From Sulfitobacter sp043557345 (GTDB taxonomy: Bacteria; Pseudomonadota; Alphaproteobacteria; Rhodobacterales; Rhodobacteraceae): DNA of 64,000 nt. The stretch is from contig NZ_JBIFFV010000001.1 of NCBI RefSeq assembly GCF_043557345.1, positions 124,001 through 188,000 on the forward strand, read 5' to 3'. Below the pieces are notes generated by a model, which did not search any database, was not told the DNA's origin, and saw only the letters and a list, made by a program, of their open reading frames with translations. This document shows positions 8,403-15,820 of this stretch, one piece after another. How positions within the stretch are numbered: position 1 is the first letter of the stretch; every line of letters begins with the position of its first letter. The translations under genes were made by a program, and so were the position numbers.

Positions 8403-9350
8403 ATGCAAAAGCCAGACCAGCGCGACCACGGCGGCGGTGTCGATGCGGCAGCGGCGCGTTTCGGCGGAGCGCGGTCGGATTGGATCGATCTTTCCACCGG
8501 GATCAACCCCGCGCCCTACCCGATACCTGCCCTGTCTGCGGGCGCATGGACCGCCCTCCCCGATGCCGCGGCGCAAGACGCGCTGCTGACCGCCGCCCGC
8601 GGCTTTTGGCAGGTGCCCGAAGAGGCCGCGATCCTTGCCGTGCCGGGGGCCTCCTCGGCCATCGCGCGGATCCCGGCGCTGGCCCCGAAGGGCCGCGTGC
8701 GCATCCCCGGGCCGACCTATAACGAACATGCCGCCAGCTTCGCCGAGAATGGCTGGCAAGTGGTCGAGGCGGGCGAGGCCGAAGCCGCCGTTCACGTCCA
8801 TCCCAACAACCCCGACGGGCGGTTGTGGTCCTTGGCACAGACGACAGCCCCGCTCAGCATCATTGATGAGAGCTTTTGCGACATCACGCCCGATGCCACC
8901 CTGATGGCGCAGGCCACGGTGCCCGGCGGGCTGATCCTCAAAAGCTTTGGCAAGTTCTGGGGTCTGGCCGGGCTGCGGCTGGGGTTCGTGATCGGCGATC
9001 CGGCCTTGGTGGCGCGGCTTGAACAGATGCTGGGGCCGTGGCCGGTCAGCGGCCCCGCGCTGCATATCGGCGCGGCGGCGCTGCGCGATGAAACATGGGC
9101 CGAGGCCACGCGGGCGCGGCTGGGGGCCGAGGCCACGCGCCTCGACGGGCTGATGACCACAGCAGGCGCGCAGATCGTCGGCGGCACCCCGCTTTTCCGG
9201 CTCTATGAGGTCGATGAAGCGCAGGCTTGGCAAACCCGCCTCGCCCAGCACCAGATCTGGAGCCGCGTCTTCCCCTACAATCCGCGCTGGCTGCGCCTTG
9301 GCCTGCCGCCCTCGATAGGTTGGGCGCGGCTGGAGCGGGCGCTGGCATGA
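8403..9350 (+). CDS. cobC: CobC-type aminotransferase / threonine-phosphate decarboxylase, cobalamin synthesis
   Basis: A 315-residue class I/II PLP enzyme that supplies the aminopropanol-phosphate arm of cobalamin (L-threonine-O-3-phosphate decarboxylase activity in the CobD/CobC family). The start region HGGGVDAAAARFGG and WIDLSTGINP are diagnostic, and the PLP lysine is Lys184 in GKFWGLAGLRLG. The ATG at 8403 lies six bases after AGGGGG; a closer ATG at 8397 abuts it and is less likely. The stop overlaps the ATG of cobD (ATGA). No cobalamin riboswitch fits in the short 87-bp upstream gap. Confidence 0.92.
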   Translation: MQKPDQRDHGGGVDAAAARFGGARSDWIDLSTGINPAPYPIPALSAGAWTALPDAAAQDALLTAARGFWQVPEEAAILAVPGASSAIARIPALAPKGRVRIPGPTYNEHAASFAENGWQVVEAGEAEAAVHVHPNNPDGRLWSLAQTTAPLSIIDESFCDITPDATLMAQATVPGGLILKSFGKFWGLAGLRLGFVIGDPALVARLEQMLGPWPVSGPALHIGAAALRDETWAEATRARLGAEATRLDGLMTTAGAQIVGGTPLFRLYEVDEAQAWQTRLAQHQIWSRVFPYNPRWLRLGLPPSIGWARLERALA

Positions 9351-10255
9351 GCACAGCGGCGATCCTCGCGCTGGCCATGCTGCTGGATGCAGCACTTGGT
9401 GAGCCGGACTGGCTCTGGCGTCGCCTGCCGCATCCGGCGGTGCTGATGGGGCGGCTGATCGGCTGGGGAGATCGTCGGCTGAACCACGGCCAAACCCGCC
9501 GCGCCAAGGGCGTGGCGCTGCTGCTGGCGCTGATGATCGGGGCCGCGCTGCTTGGCTGGGCGCTCAGCCTTGCTGGCCCCCTCGTCGAGATCATCCTCAC
9601 CGCCATCCTGCTGGCGCAACGTTCCCTCGTCGAGCACCTGCGCGCCGTGGCCGACGGGCTGCGCCAATCCTTGCCCGCAGGGCGCCGCGCCGTGGCGATG
9701 ATCGTCAGCCGCGACACCGCCGCGATGCCGCCAGAGGGCGTCGCCCGCTCGGCCATCGAAAGTGGCGCGGAGAACCTCAGCGATGGGATCATCGCCCCTG
9801 CCTTTTGGTTCCTGCTGGGCGGTCTGCCGGGGCTGCTGGTCTACAAAATCGTGAATACCGCCGACAGTATGATCGGCTATCGCACCCCGCGCTATGCCGA
9901 TTTCGGCTGGGCCGCGGCGCGGATGGACGACCTTCTGAACCTCGCCCCCGCACGGCTCACCGCGCTGCTGATCGCCCTGCCCGGCGGGGTTTTGCACCGC
10001 TGGCGCGACATCAAAGCCGATGCGGCGCTGCACCGCTCGCCCAATGCCGGTTGGCCGGAAGCCGCCATGGCGCGGGCCATAGGTGTGGCCCTCGCCGGTC
10101 CGCGCAGCTATGATGGGCGGGTGCAGCAGTTTCCTTGGGTGCATGGCGCGGGGGCGCGCGTCATCGGACCTTTGGAGATCGATGCGGCCATCACCCGCCT
10201 CTGGCAGGCATGGTTGGTGATGTGGGCAATCGCCCTAGTTCTGGCCTGTCTGTGA
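9347..10255 (+). CDS. cobD: Adenosylcobinamide-phosphate synthase (CbiB/CobD)
   Basis: The 302-residue integral membrane protein joins aminopropanol phosphate to adenosylcobyric acid. Family signatures are LLDAALGEPDWLWRRLPHP near the N terminus, the ESGAENLSDGIIAPAFW stretch in the middle, and KIVNTADSMIGYR. Hydrophobic segments near residues 50-85 and at the C terminus anchor it in the inner membrane. It overlaps cobC by 4 bp, so the two adjacent steps are translationally coupled. The naming follows the Pseudomonas convention (cobC, cobD), in which Salmonella CobD corresponds to the upstream gene. Confidence 0.94.
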   Translation: MSTAAILALAMLLDAALGEPDWLWRRLPHPAVLMGRLIGWGDRRLNHGQTRRAKGVALLLALMIGAALLGWALSLAGPLVEIILTAILLAQRSLVEHLRAVADGLRQSLPAGRRAVAMIVSRDTAAMPPEGVARSAIESGAENLSDGIIAPAFWFLLGGLPGLLVYKIVNTADSMIGYRTPRYADFGWAAARMDDLLNLAPARLTALLIALPGGVLHRWRDIKADAALHRSPNAGWPEAAMARAIGVALAGPRSYDGRVQQFPWVHGAGARVIGPLEIDAAITRLWQAWLVMWAIALVLACL

Positions 10256-10268
10256 CAAAGAGGTATCC

Positions 10269-11447
10269 ATGCGCCCCACGTTTCTCGCCGCTGCCCTTGC
10301 GGCCCTCACCCTTCCCGCCAGCGCCTATGCGCAAGCCAAATGCGGCGGGGATTTCTCCAGTTTCATTGCCGATGCCAAGGCCCAGGCCGTGGCGAACGGT
10401 GCGGACCCCGCCAAGGCCGAGCGGTTCTTTGCCGGCCTGCGCCAAGACCCCGCCGTGCTGCGGGCCGATCAGGCCCAAGGGGTGTTTCAAAAACCCTTCA
10501 TCGAATTCTCGCGCCGCCTGATCTCGGAAAACCGGATCAACCGGGGCCGCGCCATGGCCGAGAAATACGACACCGTCTTCGACCGGGTAGAAGCCGAGTA
10601 TGGCATCAGCCGGGGTGTGCTCTTGGCCTTCTGGGCGTTCGAGACGGATTACGGCGCAATCCAAGGCGACTTCAACACCGCCAACGCGTTGGCGACCCTT
10701 TCCCATGACTGCCGCCGCCCCGAACTGTTCCGCCCGCAGCTTTTCGCGGCGCTGGAGCTTTTCGAGCGCGGTGCGTTCGACCCCGCCACCACCACCGGCG
10801 CTTGGGCCGGTGAGATCGGGATGGTGCAGATGCTGCCCCGCGACATCCTAGAGAACGGGGTCGATGGCGATGGCGACGGCGCGGTCTCGCTCAAGACCTC
10901 CGCCCCCGATGCGCTCTTGTCCGGTGCCAAGATGTTGCAAAGCCTCGGCTGGCGCGCGGGCGAGCCTTGGTTGGCCGAAGTCACCCTGCCGCAGGATTTC
11001 GACTGGTCGCAAACCGGGCTGGAGACCACGAAACCCGTCAGCGAATGGCAGGCGATGGGTGTCTCTCCCCGCAACGGGCCGTTGGCCGAGGGGCTGACCG
11101 CCTCCGTCCTGCTGCCGCAGGGGCGTGGCGGGCCTGCTTTCGTCGCCTATCCGAACTTCCGCGTTTATTTCGAGTGGAACCAGAGCTTCACCTACGTGAT
11201 GACCGCCGCCTATTTCGCTACAAGGCTGGAAGGCGCGCAGGTCTATGACGCGGGCCACCCGGCCCCCGGTCTCGACGGCGAGGCGATGAAAACGCTGCAA
11301 CGCAAGCTGCAGTCCATGGGCTATGACGTGGGCGATGTGGATGGCATCCTCGGCTCCGGCACCCGCGGTGCGGTGCGGGCCGAACAGGAACGTCTCGGCA
11401 TGCCCGTCGATGGCTGGCCCACGCCTGAGTTGCTGAACAAACTGTAA
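10269..11447 (+). CDS. Lytic murein transglycosylase, MltB family, with peptidoglycan-binding domain
   Basis: A 392-residue exported protein that cleaves the MurNAc-GlcNAc bond of peptidoglycan to form 1,6-anhydro ends. It has a signal peptide (MRPTFLAAALAALTLPASAYA), an MltB/SLT_2 catalytic domain with the likely catalytic Glu125 in FWAFETDYG, and a C-terminal PG_binding_1 domain (about residues 330-392, ending with QRKLQSMGYDVGDVDGILG type repeats). No lipobox is seen, so it should be soluble in the periplasm. AGAGG precedes the ATG. It starts 13 bp after cobD and ends 13 bp before the rhodanese gene, so it may share their transcript. Confidence 0.9.
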   Translation: MRPTFLAAALAALTLPASAYAQAKCGGDFSSFIADAKAQAVANGADPAKAERFFAGLRQDPAVLRADQAQGVFQKPFIEFSRRLISENRINRGRAMAEKYDTVFDRVEAEYGISRGVLLAFWAFETDYGAIQGDFNTANALATLSHDCRRPELFRPQLFAALELFERGAFDPATTTGAWAGEIGMVQMLPRDILENGVDGDGDGAVSLKTSAPDALLSGAKMLQSLGWRAGEPWLAEVTLPQDFDWSQTGLETTKPVSEWQAMGVSPRNGPLAEGLTASVLLPQGRGGPAFVAYPNFRVYFEWNQSFTYVMTAAYFATRLEGAQVYDAGHPAPGLDGEAMKTLQRKLQSMGYDVGDVDGILGSGTRGAVRAEQERLGMPVDGWPTPELLNKL

Positions 11448-11460
11448 GGAGAAGACCCCG

Positions 11461-11847
11461 ATGGCCCTCAAGAAAACCGCCGCGCAAATGGTCGCCGAAG
11501 CCCGCGCCCGGATCGAAGAGATCGACAGCCCCGAGGCCATCGCCATGCTCGACGACGAAAACGTGCAATTCGTCGACCTGCGTGACCCCCGCGAACGCGA
11601 ACGCACCGGGTTCATCCCCGGTGCCTTCCACTGCCCGCGCGGCATGTTGGAGTTCTGGGTCGACCCCGACAGCCCCTATTTCAAAGAGGTCTTTGCCCAA
11701 GACAAGAAATTCATCTTTCACTGCGCCTCTGGCTGGCGCTCGGCCATCTCGGTCGCGACGCTGCAAGACATGGGGTTTGACGCGGCCCATCTGAAGGACG
11801 GTTTCGGCGGCTGGGAAAAAGCGGGCGGCCCGATCGAGAGATCTTGA
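11461..11847 (+). CDS. Single-domain rhodanese-like protein
   Basis: A 128-residue cytoplasmic rhodanese domain. The active-site loop is HCASGWRS with Cys88, preceded by FVDLRDPRERERTG and followed by LKDGFGGWEKAGG, both typical. Rhodaneses carry persulfide sulfur for transfer or detoxification; the acceptor is not evident. AAGGAG lies nine bases before the ATG. It follows the transglycosylase gene closely, while 71 bp separate it from the RidA gene. Confidence 0.9.
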   Translation: MALKKTAAQMVAEARARIEEIDSPEAIAMLDDENVQFVDLRDPRERERTGFIPGAFHCPRGMLEFWVDPDSPYFKEVFAQDKKFIFHCASGWRSAISVATLQDMGFDAAHLKDGFGGWEKAGGPIERS

Positions 11848-11918
11848 TGGACAGGCTTTGATCTGGCCTCCCCCACGTAAAGCTGCCACAAGTTTTGCAA
11901 CGTCAAAGGAGAGACAGA

Positions 11919-12269
11919 ATGACCGAGATCAAACGCCACCACACCAACACCCGTATGAGCCAGATCGTCGAGCATGGCGATGTGATCTACCTTGCCGGTC
12001 AGGTCGGTACGGCGGGGGCGGATGTGGCCCAACAGACCCAAGATTGCCTTGATAAGGTCGACGCCCTGCTGGCCGAAGTCGGCAGCGACAAGACCCGCAT
12101 CCTGCAATCGACCATCTGGCTGGCCGACATGGCCGATTTCGAAGCCATGAACGCCGTCTGGGACGCATGGGTGCCCGAGGGCCAAGCCCCCGCCCGCGCC
12201 TGCGGCGAGTCCAAACTCGCCACGCCGGAATATCTGGTCGAAGTGCTGGTGATCGCCGCCAAGGCCTGA
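11919..12269 (+). CDS. RidA family protein
   Basis: A 116-residue Rid (YjgF/YER057c) protein. These trimers hydrolyse reactive enamine/imine intermediates from PLP enzymes. The conserved PAR (the carboxylate-binding arginine) occurs in QAPARACGES, and the VEV near the C terminus matches the catalytic glutamate region. An in-frame upstream start would add eight residues, but AAAGGAGA just before the ATG at 11919 settles the start. The subgroup (Rid1 to Rid7) cannot be decided here, so the substrate is open. A hairpin follows the stop. Confidence 0.88.
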   Translation: MTEIKRHHTNTRMSQIVEHGDVIYLAGQVGTAGADVAQQTQDCLDKVDALLAEVGSDKTRILQSTIWLADMADFEAMNAVWDAWVPEGQAPARACGESKLATPEYLVEVLVIAAKA

Positions 12270-12276
12270 GCCATTC

Positions 12277-12303
12277 CCCCGCGCCCTGTCACGGGGCGCG
12301 GGG
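12277..12303 (+). terminator. Terminator-like hairpin after the RidA gene
   Basis: CCCCGCGCCC (12277-12286) pairs with GGGCGCGGGG (12294-12303) across a seven-base loop, followed by CTTTG. The stem is strong and the T run is short. It lies 18 bp before mnmH and may partly insulate it. Confidence 0.5.
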
Positions 12304-12320
12304 CTTTGCCGGACCCCCAG

Positions 12321-13376
12321 ATGACCCCCTGCACCCTCACCGCCCTGTCGGACCTCGCCACGCTCAACGTCGATACGATCATCGACGTGCGCGCGCCAAA
12401 GGAGTTTGCCGAGGATCATCTGCCCGGGGCCATCAACCTGCCCGTGCTGTCGGATGCCGAGCGCGCCGAAGTGGGCACGATCTACAAGCAGGTCAGCCCC
12501 TTTGACGCGCGCAAGATCGGCGGGGCGCTGGTGGCGCAGAACACCGCGCGGCATTTGCAAACGGCGCTGGCGGATAAAGACGGCGGCTGGCAGCCGCTGG
12601 TCTATTGCTGGCGCGGCGGGCAACGGTCGGGGGCATTCTCGACGATCCTCGATCAGGTCGGTTGGCGCGTGCAGCTTCTGCGCGGCGGCTACCGCAGCTA
12701 TCGGCGGCTGGTGGTCGCGGCACTCTACGACACGCCCCTGCCGCATCGGCTGATGCTCATCGAAGGCGGCACCGGCACGGCCAAGACACGGCTGTTGCAT
12801 CATCTGGCGCAGGTGGGCGCGCAGGTGCTTGACCTCGAAGGGCTGGCGCAGCACCGCGGCTCGCTTTTCGGTGCGGTGGACGGCGGGCAGCCGCATCAAA
12901 AGATGTTCGAATCCCAGCTCGCCCAAGCGCTATTGCCGCTCGACCCCGCGCAGGTGACATGGGTCGAAGCCGAGAGCAGCAAGATCGGTGACATCACCCT
13001 GCCGCCCGCGCTGTGGGCCGCGATGCGCGACGCGGCGCGGGTTGAGATCGCCGCCTCCTTGGCCGCGCGGGCGGATTTTCTGTGCCGGACCTATGATGAC
13101 CTGACCACCGACCCCGCCATGCTGGAAAACCGCATCGACAAGCTGCGGCCCTATCATAGCGGTGAGACGATCACCCAGTGGCAGACCCAAGCCCGCGCGG
13201 GCGATTGGGCCAGCCTCGCCGAAGGGCTGATCGGCCAGCATTACGACCCGCGCTATGCCAAGGCCGCCAGCCGCAACCCTGCCCCGCGCGCCCGGCTGAC
13301 GCTCGACCGGCTTGATGACAGCACATTGGCCGAGACCGCCGCCACGCTGCACAGCCGTTTCACCGCAGGCGGATAG
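12321..13376 (+). CDS. mnmH: tRNA 2-selenouridine synthase
   Basis: MnmH (SelU/YbbB) replaces sulfur with selenium at the wobble 2-thiouridine of certain tRNAs, via a geranylated intermediate, using selenophosphate. The 351-residue protein has an N-terminal rhodanese domain with active Cys96 in YCWRGGQRSG and a C-terminal P-loop domain whose nucleotide motif is EGGTGTAKTRLL. ATG at 12321 is chosen over an upstream TTG. It is convergent with, and overlaps by 17 bp, the gene whose product supplies selenophosphate (selD fusion), so donor and user enzymes sit tail to tail. Confidence 0.94.
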   Translation: MTPCTLTALSDLATLNVDTIIDVRAPKEFAEDHLPGAINLPVLSDAERAEVGTIYKQVSPFDARKIGGALVAQNTARHLQTALADKDGGWQPLVYCWRGGQRSGAFSTILDQVGWRVQLLRGGYRSYRRLVVAALYDTPLPHRLMLIEGGTGTAKTRLLHHLAQVGAQVLDLEGLAQHRGSLFGAVDGGQPHQKMFESQLAQALLPLDPAQVTWVEAESSKIGDITLPPALWAAMRDAARVEIAASLAARADFLCRTYDDLTTDPAMLENRIDKLRPYHSGETITQWQTQARAGDWASLAEGLIGQHYDPRYAKAASRNPAPRARLTLDRLDDSTLAETAATLHSRFTAGG

Positions 13377-15531
13377 AGGGCAGGCCCGTCTCAAGCCGCC
13401 CGATGATATGGCCCGCCAAGCCTTCGGCCATGAACCGCGCCTGCGCCGCTTTCGCGGCATCCTCGGGCAAGGCCGCCAGCAGCCCCCCGGCGGTTTGCGG
13501 ATCGTGGAAAAGCGGGTTCACCGGGTCTGCCGCCGCAATCGGGGCATCTGCCTGATTGACCGCCAGCAAGGAAGAGGCCACCCCCTGTTCCGACAGCGCC
13601 TGCGCGCCGGGGTAGATCGGCACCGCCTCCGCCCAAAGCTCTGCCGCCAATCCCGAGGCACGGCAGATCGCTTGCACATGTCCGGCAAGGCCAAAGCCCG
13701 TCACATCCGTCATCGCATGGGCCTTGCCCAAAATCTCCGCCGCCCGCGCCTGCGGTCTGGCCATGACGCCAAGCGCTTCGGCCACCACCCGCCCCGGCGC
13801 GGTCCCTGCCATATGACCTGCAAGGATCACCCCCGACCCGATGGGCCGGGTCAGCATCAGCACATCGCCCGGCTGCGCGCCGCCGAGGCCGATGGGCCTC
13901 GCGCCCCGCGTGCCGGTGACCGTAAAGCCGATGGTCAGTTCCGCGCCCATGGTCGTATGGCCACCCACGATCTGCGCGCCTGCACCCGTCATCACCTCCT
14001 GCGCGGCCACCGCGATCTCGCGCAGGGTCCGGGCCTGCAATTCGGGCGACATGCGCGGCAGGATGATCGAACTCAACGCTGCCTGCGGCGTGGCGCCCAT
14101 CGCCCAGACATCGCCCAGGGCGTGCACCGCCGCGATCCGCGTCATGAGGGCCGGGTCTTCGACAAAGCCGCGCAGGTGATCCGTGCTCATCACCTGAAAG
14201 CCGCCGCCGGGGCGGCGCAGCACCGCCGCATCGTCGCCCGCGCCGGTGAGCACATCGCCCGAGACGGGCGGCTGCACTTCGGCCAAGAGATCGCCCAGCA
14301 CCGCGCCGCCCACCTTGGCCCCGCATCCACCACAAAGCGGCTTGCCCGCCAGCGCCTCCTGCACGCCCGAGGCCACCGGGCCCGTCAGTGCATCAGCCTT
14401 CATCGCGGGCAGGTCATCGAGCCCGTCCATGAACTTCCGGTCGATCCGGTCCTTCCACCGCCACAGCAGCGCACCGCCGAGGGCCAGCCCGTTCCGCTCC
14501 GCCACGGCGGCTTTCTTGCCGAGTGAGATCAGCTTGAGATAATGCCGCTGCGGTTTGAACGCCCGCCGTGCCCCGCCGCTGAGCGCCGCGCGCAGGTTGT
14601 CGTGCAGCACCGGCGCCGCCCGCACGGCAAAGACACCGGCCTTGGGGCGCGGGCTGGCCTCCATATGCGCGCAATCGCCGACGGCGAAGAGCCTGTCATC
14701 CTCTACCACCCCCAGATCGGCCCCGACGCGGATGAACCCCGCGTGCAGCGGCAGATCGGTCTGGGAAAGCCAGCCCTGCGGCACCGCCCCCGCCGCCCCC
14801 ACACAAAGCGCCGCAGGGATCGGCGCGCCATCCGCCAAGAGCACCTGCCGGTCGGTGATCTGCGTGACCTTAGCCTCAAGCGCCACGGTTACCCCAAGCG
14901 CCGCCATCTGCCGCCGCACCATCGTCTCGGTCCGTCGGGCCATGCCGGAAAGCTGCGGCCCATGCTCCACCACCGTCACCGCTGGCTGCCCCCCCGCCTC
15001 GCGCAGGGCAAAGGCCATCGCCATGGCAAGCTCGCAGCCCGCCACACCGCCGCCGATCACCGCCACCTCGGGCGGCTGCTCCCCTGCCCTGACCGCCGCC
15101 AGAAACGCACGCCAACGCGCGGCATAGAGATCGAGCGGCTTGGCCCCGACCGCGTGTTCGGCAAATCCCGGCAGGTCCATCTTGGCCGTGATGCCTACGT
15201 CGATCGACGCCACATCATAGGCTACGGCCCCCCGCCCTTCGACCGTGATCTCCCGCGCCGCGCGGTCGATCCCCGTCGCTTCCCCAAGGATCAACCGCGC
15301 CCCGGCGTGGCGACAAAGGCGCATGAGGTCGATCTCCAAGGCATCGCGGTCGTAATGCCCGGCGATATGACCGGGCAGCATGCCGGTATAGGGCGCGGTG
15401 GGACCGGGGTTGATGACGGTCAGCCGCGCGCCGGGCAGCGGGTCCATCCCCCATTTGCGCAGCACCAGCGCATGGGCGTGTCCGCCCCCCACCAGCACCA
15501 AATCTCGCGTCAGGGGCAGATCGCTGTGCAC
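13360..15531 (-). CDS. selD: NDH2-type FAD oxidoreductase fused to selenide, water dikinase
   Basis: A 723-residue fusion. Residues 1 to about 375 form a pyridine nucleotide-disulfide oxidoreductase like type II NADH dehydrogenases: VGGGHAHA near residue 14 for FAD, VIGGGVAGCELA near 158 for NAD(P)H, and AVGDCAH near 284. Residues about 395-723 are SelD, which makes selenophosphate from selenide and ATP; catalytic Cys403 and Lys406 (E. coli Cys17 and Lys20) lie in CGGCGAKVGG, with GDDAAVL, DVTGFGLAGH and DPQTAGGLL following. The oxidoreductase half presumably prepares or protects selenide. The GTG start at 15531 has GTGAGG seven bases upstream; no ATG gives a full FAD motif. The 3' end overlaps mnmH. 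Confidence 0.93.
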   Translation of the reverse strand: MHSDLPLTRDLVLVGGGHAHALVLRKWGMDPLPGARLTVINPGPTAPYTGMLPGHIAGHYDRDALEIDLMRLCRHAGARLILGEATGIDRAAREITVEGRGAVAYDVASIDVGITAKMDLPGFAEHAVGAKPLDLYAARWRAFLAAVRAGEQPPEVAVIGGGVAGCELAMAMAFALREAGGQPAVTVVEHGPQLSGMARRTETMVRRQMAALGVTVALEAKVTQITDRQVLLADGAPIPAALCVGAAGAVPQGWLSQTDLPLHAGFIRVGADLGVVEDDRLFAVGDCAHMEASPRPKAGVFAVRAAPVLHDNLRAALSGGARRAFKPQRHYLKLISLGKKAAVAERNGLALGGALLWRWKDRIDRKFMDGLDDLPAMKADALTGPVASGVQEALAGKPLCGGCGAKVGGAVLGDLLAEVQPPVSGDVLTGAGDDAAVLRRPGGGFQVMSTDHLRGFVEDPALMTRIAAVHALGDVWAMGATPQAALSSIILPRMSPELQARTLREIAVAAQEVMTGAGAQIVGGHTTMGAELTIGFTVTGTRGARPIGLGGAQPGDVLMLTRPIGSGVILAGHMAGTAPGRVVAEALGVMARPQARAAEILGKAHAMTDVTGFGLAGHVQAICRASGLAAELWAEAVPIYPGAQALSEQGVASSLLAVNQADAPIAAADPVNPLFHDPQTAGGLLAALPEDAAKAAQARFMAEGLAGHIIGRLETGLPSIRLR

Positions 15532-15820
15532 CAGATTGCCTCACTCTCTCTTTCCGCTTTGGCTTATAGCTACCCCAAGCCGCCCGCCCGCGCCATCGGC
15601 CTTACCGAGATGTGAGCGGGCCGGATCAGAGCTAAAATGGCACTTCCCCGCCCATTCGGGCCCGGAAAGCCGCCAAACCGGTAAAAAGGGTGACAATTCG
15701 CCACAAAACCCCCATGTACATTCCATTCCCGACCCTCTACCGACGGTCGGATTCCTTGCCGTGGCTGGTAGCACCCCACGTGCCCGCCCCCCGCACAACG
15801 TTCAAGACAGGACAGCCTTC

